Program-made: the position numbers and the translations under genes
Shown: positions 18,601 to 27,186 of the stretch, in pieces
How positions within the stretch are numbered: position 1 is the first letter of the stretch
How the letters are laid out: each line of letters begins with the position of its first letter
Notes under the pieces: generated by a model
Told to the model about the DNA's origin: nothing
Database searches by the model: none
Seen by the model: the letters and a program-made list of their open reading frames with translations, nothing else
DNA from: Methanooceanicella nereidis
GTDB taxonomy: Archaea > Halobacteriota > Methanocellia > Methanocellales > Methanocellaceae
Reading direction: 5' to 3'
Length of the DNA: 64,000 nt
Assembly (NCBI RefSeq): GCF_021023085.1
Contig: NZ_PGCK01000003.1
Coordinates: 62,001 to 126,000, forward strand

Positions 18601-18831
18601 TCATTGTCTGATCTCTTTTACCTTATATCCCATATCCTGTATCGCTTTGACAAGATCGTCGACCTGCGCTGCACCGGCATCATATGTCACTCTGCTTTTA
18701 CCGGTGGTATAAATGACTTCTGCGTCTACGACACCGGGGACCTTTTTCAGGCCATCTCTGATAGTCTCGGCACAATGGCCGCAATGCATGCCTTCGATCA
18801 CCATGACTACTTTCTTTTGTTCAGCAGACAT
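18601..18831 (-). CDS. heavy-metal-associated (HMA) domain protein, CopZ-like
   Basis: A 76-residue single HMA domain with the metal-binding loop GMHCGHC (cysteines near 17 and 20) and the usual beta-alpha-beta-beta-alpha-beta hydrophobic pattern. It is a small cytosolic metallochaperone; copper is the common ligand in the family. Placed 77 bases downstream of cooS, it could serve a nickel or other metal role for CO dehydrogenase, which is inference. GGTGA lies 4 bases before the start. Confidence 0.85.
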   Translation of the reverse strand: MSAEQKKVVMVIEGMHCGHCAETIRDGLKKVPGVVDAEVIYTTGKSRVTYDAGAAQVDDLVKAIQDMGYKVKEIRQ

Positions 18832-18908
18832 TTGTTCACCATAAAAATATTATGTCACTATGTAGTGATTATGTTTTCCAAAAAAGAGAGGCGGCATTAA
18901 TACCGCCA

Positions 18909-20798
18909 TCATATTCCAAGCTTCTGGCGCTTCGACATTATGTGGCCGTATATCGCATCTGCCGCTTTGACAGGGTCCTGCTCTACGTTGACCTTGCCTC
19001 CTGTAAGGTCTTCTACGACCTCGGTCAGCACCTTCGTGACAAGCGGGCTACCGGTCACCGGTGGTATAGGCCCTACATGCGTGAATAGTCCGCCCGCGAC
19101 AGCGTATGTGCCGTATACTACGGCCTTTTGCTCAAGATACTCCGGCGCGCTCGCAGCTACGGGCAGGTCAGGCACGTCGACGCCAAGTGCCTCAGCAATG
19201 GCGGTCACTACGAGATATATCCTTGAAATGTCCGTACAGGTGCCGAAGTTAAGTACCGGCGGTATTCCCAGGGACTTGCATACGGCCTTGAGGCCATCTC
19301 CTGCCTTATCCGCGAACGACGGGTCACAGAACCCTGCGGACTGGAAGTCGCTGGAGACGCATCCTGCGCTGACGACCAGTATATCCTTCTTAACGAGCTC
19401 CTCCACAAGTTTCGTGGATGTCTTGCCCTGTCCGTTCTTACAGTTGGTGCAGCCTACTACTGCTACTATCCCCTTTATACTGCCGTTCTTGATGACGTCC
19501 AGAAGGGGAGCTACGGAACCGCCAAGGGCTCCTGTTATGGACTCAAGGGAGAACCCGACGACTGCGTCAGAACATCCTGTCGGTATTGTCACAGATTTCC
19601 TCGACCTGTATGACTCTACGGCCTGCCTTATGATCTCCTTCGCCTGCTCTTCGGCAGCCGAAGCGTTGAACTCCACCGGGGCGCTGCCGTTGCTCTGCGT
19701 CCTTACAAGCCCGGATACCGGCACTATCTTACCGCCGTATTTCGCGACATATTCTCCCATTACGGGAAGCGTACAGTTCATGTCTGCCATTACAAGGTCT
19801 ATTGCACCGGTAGCGAGAATGAACTCTTGAGAGGCCCAGTTGCCTAACTGTCCTTCGACACCTTCTGCGGCCACGCCGGCTCTCTGTATAAGCTCCTGGC
19901 CGGTGTCCATTGAACCATATACTTTGATACCCTTTGCGCCGGCCGATCTCGCAAGCTCTATCATTTCGGGGTATTTCGAGACCTTAATGACGGCCATGCC
20001 CATCATCGGCTCATGGCCGTGTGCGATTATGTTTACCGTGTCCCTGTCTATGATGCCCAGGTCCGCCCTTGTCTTAACTATGGAAGGAGTGCCAAACACT
20101 ATATCGTGCAGCATCTCTATCGACAGGCAGACATAATTAGTGGATATCGCCATCTTCATGGCTTTCAACAGAAGATCCACTGCATCCGAGTTGATCGAAG
20201 TGGCTGTCCTTACCAGGTTGTCCCGTATCTCAGAGTTCAGGCCTCCTCCAAGTATGCCGAGTTTCTTCCATACTTCAATGCGCTTCCCGGGCGCGAAAGC
20301 CATCGCGACCCTTGAAGGCTCGTCGGAGCCCTTTCTCAATTCTGCAAGCAGGAAGTCCGTTAAGTCCAATGCGAGGGAATGCGGGCTTACCCCGGCGGTC
20401 TTGAATCCCAGCTTGCCTGCGAACTCATAGAGCTTTTTCTCGTCGGATATCCTGAATACAGGGCTGCCTCTCGCCGCGGCCTTTAACGTATTAATCATCT
20501 CCTCAAGATGATATGCGTAGGAAGCCGCTCCCATGGCTGTCTGCCTGAGCCAGTTCCTGGCGACAATGGTATCGGCGTTCGCGCCGCATATGCCGAACGG
20601 CGCGTTCGGGGTTATCCTGCATGGGCCGTGGCTGCACAGGTGGCAGCAGACGCCGGAGCCTCCGAATGTGCATATCGGCTTCCTCGCCTCGTATCTTTCG
20701 AACACTGTCATGCCGTTGTCGCCGACTATCTTCCTGTGCATCTCGTTTACCGGTTCACTTACCGATACTTTTTCCTGGATCTTTATTTCAGAACTCAT
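18909..20798 (-). CDS. cooS: anaerobic carbon monoxide dehydrogenase, catalytic subunit
   Basis: A 629-residue Ni-Fe-S CO dehydrogenase of the CooS/hybrid-cluster family that oxidises CO to CO2 (or the reverse) in the cytosol. The N-terminal cysteine set (FGGSGVCCHLCSHGPCRI, then GICGANADTIVARN) binds clusters B and D. Cluster C ligands are expected in CTNCKNGQG, SAGCVSSDF and NFGTCTDISR. Length is typical. No cooF or CODH/ACS subunit is adjacent, so the electron acceptor is unknown. The divergent V4R regulator and palindromes upstream suggest dedicated control. Confidence 0.95.
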   Translation of the reverse strand: MSSEIKIQEKVSVSEPVNEMHRKIVGDNGMTVFERYEARKPICTFGGSGVCCHLCSHGPCRITPNAPFGICGANADTIVARNWLRQTAMGAASYAYHLEEMINTLKAAARGSPVFRISDEKKLYEFAGKLGFKTAGVSPHSLALDLTDFLLAELRKGSDEPSRVAMAFAPGKRIEVWKKLGILGGGLNSEIRDNLVRTATSINSDAVDLLLKAMKMAISTNYVCLSIEMLHDIVFGTPSIVKTRADLGIIDRDTVNIIAHGHEPMMGMAVIKVSKYPEMIELARSAGAKGIKVYGSMDTGQELIQRAGVAAEGVEGQLGNWASQEFILATGAIDLVMADMNCTLPVMGEYVAKYGGKIVPVSGLVRTQSNGSAPVEFNASAAEEQAKEIIRQAVESYRSRKSVTIPTGCSDAVVGFSLESITGALGGSVAPLLDVIKNGSIKGIVAVVGCTNCKNGQGKTSTKLVEELVKKDILVVSAGCVSSDFQSAGFCDPSFADKAGDGLKAVCKSLGIPPVLNFGTCTDISRIYLVVTAIAEALGVDVPDLPVAASAPEYLEQKAVVYGTYAVAGGLFTHVGPIPPVTGSPLVTKVLTEVVEDLTGGKVNVEQDPVKAADAIYGHIMSKRQKLGI

Positions 20799-20821
20799 AA
20801 CATCACCATATATTTAGTATG

Positions 20822-20932
20822 AATACGAACAATTCGTATTATTACGAACATGTATAATAACCTGTTGGTATTTTAAAGAAAACGGGGCCGACATTAGTTC
20901 TTTTTTTCCGAACTGTTCGGAATGTGCGAACA
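20822..20932. promoter_or_regulatory. paired operator-like palindromes between cooS and the V4R regulator
   Basis: Two palindromes share the plan CGAAnnnTTCG: AATACGAA-CAA-TTCGTATT (20822-20840) and TTCCGAA-CTG-TTCGGAA (20906-20922). Each is followed 18-19 bases on by a further CGAACAT half-site (20845 and 20927). A TATA-like ATATTAATA for the regulator abuts the second unit. They are likely binding sites for the adjacent HTH protein, controlling both genes. Confidence 0.6.
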
Positions 20933-20961
20933 TATTAATACTTTAAGTAAAAAATGAGAAT

Positions 20962-21702
20962 ATGATGTCCCAGGAAAAGGTCGAGATATACTCAACAAAA
21001 AAAGGCATTATAGCTGTCGACAGTCCCGTAAAGAACAGGATACTTCAAAAGCTTCAGGAAAGGGAATTATCTTTCGAGGAACTGATAAGGGTGTGCGGAA
21101 AGGCTAAATCCACGATGTCGGTACACCTGAACGACCTTCTAAAAATGGGACTTATATACAAGCGCGTGGACCCGGTAGACCGTAGAAAAAAGTATTTTGG
21201 CATCAACTCCGACCTTATCGTAAGCTCCAGCCCTCCAGTGACGCTGCATTATATTAAGATATTGAACACGGTACCGTCTTTCAAAGGCGACAAATATGGG
21301 TTCCTGAGATCGCTTTTCCATCTCATCAGATGCGGAATGGAGTCATACGGCATCGATACGAGGCCTGCGTTAAAAAAGATAGGCCACGATGTCGGGAGCA
21401 TGCTGGCGCCGTCGTTTAAGTCTTCAAAGCTGCCTGATCTTCTCAATGAGGTAGCGGCTTTCTGGAAAGAGCAGGGACTTGGAAAGGTCCATGCCGAAAT
21501 GGGCGTCTTCCCGACCATCATAGTGGAAGATTGTTTCGATTGCGGCACATTGCCTGATGTGGGCCGTACCGAATGCTCGCTGGACGAAGGCATACTGGAG
21601 GCCATCATTGAGGAAAGGCTGAAAGTAAAATGTTCCGTCGACGAGATCGAATGCCATGGGACGGGGCATGATCACTGCAAGTTCGAAGTGAAAATATTCT
21701 AA
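20962..21702 (+). CDS. HTH transcriptional regulator with V4R domain
   Basis: A 246-residue protein. The N-terminal winged helix (about 15-80; ELSFEELIRVCGKAKSTMSVHLNDLLKMGLI in parts) is ArsR-like. The C-terminal half is a V4R (4-vinyl reductase) domain with conserved cysteines in EDCFDCGTLPDVG, a later KCSVDEIEC and the final GTGHDHCKFEV. V4R domains bind hydrophobic or metal-linked ligands. Divergent from cooS across paired palindromes, it is the probable regulator of CO dehydrogenase. Start at ATG 20962. Confidence 0.88.
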   Translation: MMSQEKVEIYSTKKGIIAVDSPVKNRILQKLQERELSFEELIRVCGKAKSTMSVHLNDLLKMGLIYKRVDPVDRRKKYFGINSDLIVSSSPPVTLHYIKILNTVPSFKGDKYGFLRSLFHLIRCGMESYGIDTRPALKKIGHDVGSMLAPSFKSSKLPDLLNEVAAFWKEQGLGKVHAEMGVFPTIIVEDCFDCGTLPDVGRTECSLDEGILEAIIEERLKVKCSVDEIECHGTGHDHCKFEVKIF

Positions 21703-21849
21703 GGATATATCGGCCTGTTCCTTTCACTCCGAGCTTAATCACCCAGGCATAACGTATTAAAACCACGTACAGTAAATCAGAATTGATCCTGTCGGACAAT
21801 GATCATTTAAATCTGCTAATTTTGTATATGGCATACAGGGTTTCCAATT

Positions 21850-22305
21850 TCAAACGGTCTTTTCTTCTTTTAGCTTCAATACTTCCTCGCCGACTTTTTT
21901 CCCGAGTTCTCTTAAATGTTTAACGGCATCTCTGCCCGGCGCCTTTAATGCATTGTATCCCGGCGCTACGATCTTTATATCGTGATAAAGCATTTCAGTC
22001 TCCAGCCTGTGGAGGTTCCCTCCGTTCCATTTGTATGTTCCGAAAGCGGCTCCGACCTTGCCGTACATCCTTACGTTCTTTAGCTTTCCGTTCAGGAACT
22101 CTCTCATTCTCCCCGAATAGTTATTGTTCACGCACGGAGAGCCCAGAATGACTCCATGGGCTTCCCTCAAGTCATTCTCCGTGGCTTCGCTCACATTTTT
22201 CAACATGGCTTCCGCACCGCTTTCCAAAACCCCTTCGTAGACCTCTTTTGCTGCTTTTTCCGTATTACCGGATATTGTATCATATATGACTATCACGTCG
22301 ACCAT
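21850..22305 (-). CDS. flavodoxin family protein
   Basis: A 151-residue flavodoxin-fold protein. The FMN phosphate-binding loop is YDTISGNTEKAA near residue 8, and the ring-contact loops include LGSPCVNNNYSG and AFGTYKWNGGN, all in family order. It is an electron carrier or small flavoprotein; partners are unknown. It is divergent from the TrmO-FmdE gene, with AT-rich DNA containing two inverted repeats between them. Confidence 0.88.
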   Translation of the reverse strand: MVDVIVIYDTISGNTEKAAKEVYEGVLESGAEAMLKNVSEATENDLREAHGVILGSPCVNNNYSGRMREFLNGKLKNVRMYGKVGAAFGTYKWNGGNLHRLETEMLYHDIKIVAPGYNALKAPGRDAVKHLRELGKKVGEEVLKLKEEKTV

Positions 22306-22390
22306 AATTCCTCCCGGGAGCGGCCAATTGCAATTGACCGTTTAGGTAACCGATGAACTACATAATATATTTATAAAATTATTATATATT

Positions 22391-22471
22391 TAGTGTTTAC
22401 TAAATCAGCGGCACAGATTATGTCCAAATTTTTTATATACAATTACTTACTGATGTTTAGTAAGTTATATT
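22391..22471. promoter_or_regulatory. inverted repeats upstream of the TrmO-FmdE gene
   Basis: TTTAGT-GTTT-ACTAAA (22391-22406 region) and ACTTACT-GATGTTT-AGTAAGT (22445-22465 region) both embed TTTAGTAA-type half-sites. The second contains ATGTTTAGTAA, also present (reverse complement) upstream of the left-reading modA at 39027-39038. These are possible operators of a shared molybdenum-linked regulator. Confidence 0.35.
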
Positions 22472-22565
22472 AACATATAGTATAAGGACAGTAATTTATT
22501 TATACGTTCACAAATGAACTAATTAAACGAACTATTCAATTATTTAGGGTAAGGGGAAGGTCATA

Positions 22566-23396
22566 ATTAGATTTGAGGACTTATCAGTAATTCCTGTAGG
22601 TACCGTACATTCCGTAATAAAGCTAAAGGATGATATGCCGGTTCAGGGTGTTACTGCCGATATAGAGGTATTCATGGAATACGTCGATGCTATGGAGGGT
22701 ATCGAGGATTATAGCCATCTCTTTATTCTTTCCTGGCTGCACGAAGCCGACAGGGACGTCCTGAAAGCCACGCCCAGAAAGATATCCCCGGAACTTCCCG
22801 AAAAAGGCATATTTTCTATGAGGTCGCCTTCGAGACCTAACCCTATAGCGCTTACGCCCGTCACTTTACTTGGCAGGTCAGGCCGGTTCCTTCACGTCTC
22901 GAACATGGATGTGATAGACGGGACGCCAGTACTGGACATAAAGCCTTACCATGCGGGATGGGACTGCATATTCTCCGCAAGAAACCCTGATAAAACCGAA
23001 AAGATAAAAAAGATGATGCCGAAAGACCTCAAAGAGAGCTTTAAAAGGGAAGCTTTTAACTATCATGGCGAGCTGTGCATAGGACTGGCCGTCGCGGTAC
23101 GTATGGCAATGGTCGCTAACCAGGCTCTCGAGACTGACCTCAGGGTAGAGAACGTAGGCATTGTGATTGGAAAAAATCCATGCATATCCGATTCGCTGAT
23201 AGGTATCACAGGCGCAAGGCTCGGTACCCACAGGCTGCTATACAACCTTAATCCAAAGATCACGATGGCGAATGACTCTTATTCCATATTCAACGATAAG
23301 AAGACAATAATATTCAAGCTCAAGCGGTTCATGAAAGACTTTTTCGGCGTGCTTGAATGCGACGCCAACGACCTGTTCAACATAGAGGTCATATGA
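22566..23396 (+). CDS. TrmO (TsaA/UPF0066) domain fused to an FmdE-like domain
   Basis: Residues about 1-145 are a TrmO-type domain: VGTVHS, MRSPSRPNPIALTPV and DGTPVLDIKPY motifs of the SAM-dependent tRNA t6A N6-methyltransferase family. Residues about 155-275 resemble FmdE (YHGELCIGLAVAVRMA, GKNPCISDSLIGITGA). The first canonical start is ATG 22635, but the frame upstream encodes the conserved first strand PVGTVHS and contains no ATG, GTG or TTG after the in-frame stop at 22545. I therefore place the start at ATT 22566 (ATA 22563 possible), 5-9 bases after AGGGG/AAGG. This is uncertain. It heads the molybdenum gene region. Confidence 0.7.
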   Translation: MRFEDLSVIPVGTVHSVIKLKDDMPVQGVTADIEVFMEYVDAMEGIEDYSHLFILSWLHEADRDVLKATPRKISPELPEKGIFSMRSPSRPNPIALTPVTLLGRSGRFLHVSNMDVIDGTPVLDIKPYHAGWDCIFSARNPDKTEKIKKMMPKDLKESFKREAFNYHGELCIGLAVAVRMAMVANQALETDLRVENVGIVIGKNPCISDSLIGITGARLGTHRLLYNLNPKITMANDSYSIFNDKKTIIFKLKRFMKDFFGVLECDANDLFNIEVI

Positions 23397-23422
23397 TAAA
23401 AAGTATTATATGATCTTAAACA

Positions 23423-24652
23423 TCAAAGCAGGTTCACTGTAACGTTCTCTCCTTCTTTCAGGTTATCCCGGGCCATGAAGTATCCGTCCGCCACAAGCGA
23501 CCTCGGCGATGCGGATATGATGGACACGCCGTATTTTCGCCCTGAGAACAATTCCAGCGACGAGCCTTCATAGCCTAAGGGCACAGCTTTACCATCCCTT
23601 ATCTCCACATAGACGATATAATCAAACCCTTTTGAGTAAAACTCTATGTCCTTGCTGACAGGAAGGTCGACCTTTACTCTTCTGGTCTCTCCCATTATGA
23701 ACCTCCGCACTATCAGTTCCATCGCGGTATATGCACCGGTCGGCTTACCGGGAAGAGAGAATACTGGCTTATCGTTGTAATAAGATACTAGAAGAGGCTT
23801 TCCCGGGCGAATCCTGTATCCATGGAAAACGACGCTGCCGCCTTCTATGATAGTAGAGACAATGAAATCCTTCTTCCCCACCGATACGCCGCCTATGGTC
23901 ACCACCATGTCATAGTCCTTCGTGACCTGTTCAATGACGGATACAGTCTCTTCTTTATTATCCGGTATCACGCCAATATGCTCGGGCTCGCATCCCCAGG
24001 TCTCAAGCATAGCACACACCATCGGCGCGTTCGTGTCCTTTGTCATGCCGTTCTTGATCTCGTTACCCGTCGACACCACGGCTACTTTTATCTTTTTATA
24101 GGCCTCTATCGAACTAACGCCCGTAGCATGGAGTATCCCTATCGTCTGGGGCCTTATAACACTGTTCTCATACAGGATCGTCTCTCCTGTTTTAAAGTCC
24201 GAGCCTGCTTTGACGATATGGGTCCACGGTTCCAGTGATATGCCTTTCAGCATATCGTCCTCGATAACGGCATCTTCAATCTTTAATACTGCATCTGCAC
24301 CTTCCGGTACGAAAGCGCCTGTGGCCACGTACCGGGCTTTGCCCTTTCCCAGTACTTTTCCGGGCTCATCGCCAGCATATATATCCTCCTGCAATGCCAG
24401 CGGATACCTGTCAGATGTGCTTATGGCGTATCCGTCCATGATCGAAATGTTATGCATGGGAGACGATATCGCAGATATGACGTCTGATGCGAGTCTTCTG
24501 TTCAGCGCTTTTTTTAGCGATATTTTTTCGACCGGAAGCTCTAAGAAAAATTTTTCTCTCATCTTATCGATCATTTCATAGGCCTTTTTTATAGGCACCA
24601 TCATCCGGCCATTTTCCGGCATCACAGGGTTATCGTGCTCCGCCAGTATCAT
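23423..24652 (-). CDS. moeA: molybdopterin molybdenumtransferase MoeA
   Basis: A 409-residue MoeA, which inserts molybdate (or tungstate) into adenylylated molybdopterin. Domain order is normal: N-terminal MoeA domains with SPMHNISIMDGYA and TGAFVPEGADAVLKIED, then the MoCF-biosynthesis domain with VVSTGNEI and TIGGVSVGKKDFI, then domain IV with FSLPGKPTGAYTAM. Its ATG overlaps the fdhD stop by 4 bases, so the two are translationally coupled. In the window it serves formylmethanofuran dehydrogenase; nitrogenase uses a different cofactor. Confidence 0.93.
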   Translation of the reverse strand: MILAEHDNPVMPENGRMMVPIKKAYEMIDKMREKFFLELPVEKISLKKALNRRLASDVISAISSPMHNISIMDGYAISTSDRYPLALQEDIYAGDEPGKVLGKGKARYVATGAFVPEGADAVLKIEDAVIEDDMLKGISLEPWTHIVKAGSDFKTGETILYENSVIRPQTIGILHATGVSSIEAYKKIKVAVVSTGNEIKNGMTKDTNAPMVCAMLETWGCEPEHIGVIPDNKEETVSVIEQVTKDYDMVVTIGGVSVGKKDFIVSTIIEGGSVVFHGYRIRPGKPLLVSYYNDKPVFSLPGKPTGAYTAMELIVRRFIMGETRRVKVDLPVSKDIEFYSKGFDYIVYVEIRDGKAVPLGYEGSSLELFSGRKYGVSIISASPRSLVADGYFMARDNLKEGENVTVNLL

Positions 24653-25497
24653 GGAACATTCTCCCTTATGGTCCCGATGTCTTTGATCCTTTCAGGAACG
24701 CTGTATATCTGCATCCTCGGCGGCCTGGCAAAACAAATAAGCGTCATGTTCAGCTTCCTGGCAAGCTCTATGCCTGTGGTGAAAGGCGCTGTATTACTGA
24801 TAATGACGGGTATTCCTGCCCGGTAAGCCTTTGCCACCATCCCCGCCGGCATTCTGCCCGTACATACCATAAAGCATCCGGAAAGGTCCCGGCCATCAAG
24901 AAGGGCTTTACCGACTGCCTTATCAATAGTGTTATGTCTTCCCATGTCTTCCGCATAGGATATGAGGGAGCCCATTTTGTCGAAAATAATGGTGCAATGG
25001 GTACCTCCGGTCGTCTTCCATAACACCGCAAGATCGTTGATCAGCTCGATGGAATGAAATATCATATCCTTACTCAGGGATATGTCCGACTTTACCGGTC
25101 CTTCAAGACTCATCCATGAAGACCTTACTCCTACGCATCCGGAGCTTCTTATTTCCATCCACAGGCCTGGGTCGTCTTTATCGAATTCGGGTACTTTGAC
25201 AAAAATATCTGGCCAGTTTATCTCGACGCTTTCTATCCTGTCAATCGACCTGATCAGGCCTTCACATATCAGGTAGCCATACACGAATTCCTTAAGGTTT
25301 GACGGCGTAATGGTCAGGCTCGCGACCCGGGCACCGTTTAAAATGATATTAACGCTCTCCTCCACGCAGACTTCTACGTCGACTCTGGTTACGGCATCCC
25401 TGTCCACTCTTGTGACCGTATATGAATTAGTAAGATCTTTATTCTCATTTCCTCTTTCATGAATGCCGTTTATGCTACCATTTTCCATCAGACTCAT
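24649..25497 (-). CDS. fdhD: FdhD family sulfurtransferase for molybdopterin enzymes
   Basis: A 282-residue FdhD, which passes sulfur to the bis-MGD cofactor of formate dehydrogenase-type enzymes. Family motifs are GYLICEGLI, YAEDMGRHNTIDKAVGK and CTGRMPAGMVAKAYRAGIPV. The catalytic loop reads SSGCVGVRSS, so only the first of the two cysteines of the E. coli CxxC is present. It is coupled by a 4-base overlap to moeA. No formate dehydrogenase is seen, so the likely client is the nearby FwdB. Confidence 0.9.
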   Translation of the reverse strand: MSLMENGSINGIHERGNENKDLTNSYTVTRVDRDAVTRVDVEVCVEESVNIILNGARVASLTITPSNLKEFVYGYLICEGLIRSIDRIESVEINWPDIFVKVPEFDKDDPGLWMEIRSSGCVGVRSSWMSLEGPVKSDISLSKDMIFHSIELINDLAVLWKTTGGTHCTIIFDKMGSLISYAEDMGRHNTIDKAVGKALLDGRDLSGCFMVCTGRMPAGMVAKAYRAGIPVIISNTAPFTTGIELARKLNMTLICFARPPRMQIYSVPERIKDIGTIRENVP

Positions 25498-25707
25498 TCC
25501 TTCATACCCGTTTTCAATTTTAAAAACACATCCATACCGGACAATGTTGACGTGTGGCCGGTCAATTTATGTGAATTGTTTAGGATAAATCAGGGTTAAG
25601 ATTTACTAAATAGTTATCGGTTATGATTTCATTATATTAAATATGTAAACATATTCAATAACAATGTCCTTATGTTCATTTATATTTTTTAAAAATGATA
25701 ATTTTAG

Positions 25708-25890
25708 TCAAGGCCTGTCATATTCAATATCGAGGTCCATAGAGTCGATAGGATATGATCTGATAAACTCATGGACGGAAAAAAGATTCAATTTATAATC
25801 ATCGACTAACAGGCAATTTTCCGGTACTTCAAAAGAATGCTCATCGTTCAGATCATATTCAAAAACGAACTGTATTGAGCCGGAATCCAT
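25708..25890 (-). CDS. hypothetical acidic small protein (60 aa)
   Basis: A 60-residue acidic protein beginning MDSGSIQFVFEYDL and ending DIEYDRP, with no cysteine cluster or membrane segment except a single Cys. It starts 26 bases after the second fdhD gene on the same strand, so it is probably the last gene of fwdB-fwdD-fdhD2. The ribosome-binding site is weak (GGAAAAGAG). Real but unrecognised, or possibly spurious. Confidence 0.45.
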   Translation of the reverse strand: MDSGSIQFVFEYDLNDEHSFEVPENCLLVDDYKLNLFSVHEFIRSYPIDSMDLDIEYDRP

Positions 25891-25916
25891 ATTATCAACT
25901 CTTTTCCAGGGTTATT

Positions 25917-26726
25917 TTATTGCAGGTTATCAAAGCCGGTAAGGCCTTCATGCATTAATCGGGCGTATTTTTCCCTTTTATCCTCAAGACCGGTGATGCG
26001 CTCTTCGCCGCTATAGATGTCTATCTTCGGCATGAACGGGAAAGAAACAAGCGTCATAGAAAACTTACGGGCTAGCTCCACTGCCTTGCTTGAAGGGCTT
26101 GCCCAGGTAATGAACACCGGTATGTTCGCCCTGCGCGCTTTCCTGACCATCCCTGCCGATGCCCTTCCTGTACACATGAGGATAGAGCCATTCAGGTCAA
26201 CGCCATTTAAAACAGCCTTTCCGACAGCTTTATCGACGGCGCAGTGCCTGTCCTCGTCCTCTGCATAGGATATTATTCCTCCGTATGGGGTAAAGATCGC
26301 GGAACAGTGAGTGGCTCCTGTCATCCTTGCTATTTTAGCAAGCTCTTCCAGGCGCATTCGGCAATGGTATAATATTTTATGGTCGATCGATACTTCGATG
26401 AAGGGATCAAAAAAATCACATGAAGCCTGTCCAGCCTTATCCCCGCCGACGAGCACATCAATAGAGCTGTCATGCGGTTCAAAGCTTATGACGTCGCCGA
26501 TACTGCCTATGAACCCTTCGCAAAACAAATGTCCGTAGGCAAGGGCTTCGATATTATCGGGGGTCGCCATGAAGGATGCGACTCTTTTACCGTTAAGCAA
26601 TATCCTGAACTTTTTTTCCGGGCAGACTTCTATGTTCGACCATCGGGCAACATCACCACATATATCCAGCACTCTATATTTCGAGGTTGTCTTACTTCCA
26701 TATGGGTATGAGACTTCGGGATACAT
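25917..26726 (-). CDS. fdhD: second FdhD paralogue, linked to fwdBD
   Basis: A 269-residue FdhD-family protein diverged from the copy at 24649. It keeps AYGHLFCEGFIG, YAEDEDRHCAVDKAVGKA and CTGRASAGMVRKARRANIPV. In place of the catalytic CxxC loop is QASCDFFDPF, one cysteine in a changed setting. Only 24 bases separate it from fwdD upstream, so it is almost certainly cotranscribed with formylmethanofuran dehydrogenase subunits. The likely role is cofactor sulfuration or delivery specific to FwdB, which is inference. Confidence 0.85.
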   Translation of the reverse strand: MYPEVSYPYGSKTTSKYRVLDICGDVARWSNIEVCPEKKFRILLNGKRVASFMATPDNIEALAYGHLFCEGFIGSIGDVISFEPHDSSIDVLVGGDKAGQASCDFFDPFIEVSIDHKILYHCRMRLEELAKIARMTGATHCSAIFTPYGGIISYAEDEDRHCAVDKAVGKAVLNGVDLNGSILMCTGRASAGMVRKARRANIPVFITWASPSSKAVELARKFSMTLVSFPFMPKIDIYSGEERITGLEDKREKYARLMHEGLTGFDNLQ

Positions 26727-26750
26727 GTGGGCTGCCTGCGTGGTACCAGT

Positions 26751-27176
26751 TTAGTCCTCAGCCTTTTCCTTCCAGATCTTGTGCATATTGCCGCCGAAGT
26801 ACTCCTGTCTCATCAGGGTGACAGGATCAAGGACGGGGCCGTTGCACTTTTCGATGTCGACCTTCAGGTTCTTGTAGGTCGGGCTTCCCGTACTTTCGGT
26901 GTATACCGTAACGACGATGTTGGCCCATACTCCTCGCGGGACGAAGACCTCTCCTCTCTGCTGCGTGTTGGTCTTTTTCGCCCTGAGGACGACGCTGTCT
27001 CCATACTCGTTGGTGATGCGTACGAACCATGGCCTTCCGAGGGCGTCAAAGTCCTCCGGGTTGATGTTGCAGTACGCGGCCTCGCGCATGTATCCTTCGG
27101 CATCTGCGAACGTCTTGCCGCCCTTGATTATGGCGCCCTGGTAGACTGTTGAACCGGTGTTAAGAGTTATCTCCAT
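26751..27176 (-). CDS. fwdD: formylmethanofuran dehydrogenase subunit D
   Basis: A 141-residue molybdopterin-dinucleotide-binding domain protein, the C-terminal-type MGD domain carried as a separate subunit in Fwd/Fmd. Motifs include ALGRPWFVRITNEYGDSVVL and VFVPRGVWANIVV. The complex reduces CO2 to formylmethanofuran, the first step of methanogenesis, or the reverse. The start is set at ATG 27176 because GAGGTG lies 6 bases upstream; the frame extends 11 codons into the fwdB 3' end. fwdB ends 10 bases upstream. Confidence 0.9.
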   Translation of the reverse strand: MEITLNTGSTVYQGAIIKGGKTFADAEGYMREAAYCNINPEDFDALGRPWFVRITNEYGDSVVLRAKKTNTQQRGEVFVPRGVWANIVVTVYTESTGSPTYKNLKVDIEKCNGPVLDPVTLMRQEYFGGNMHKIWKEKAED

Positions 27177-27186
27177 GTCATCCACC

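Noticed and set aside
26727-27152. Frame opposite fwdD
   Set aside because: fwdD is supported by family motifs, ribosome site and operon context; this one is not.
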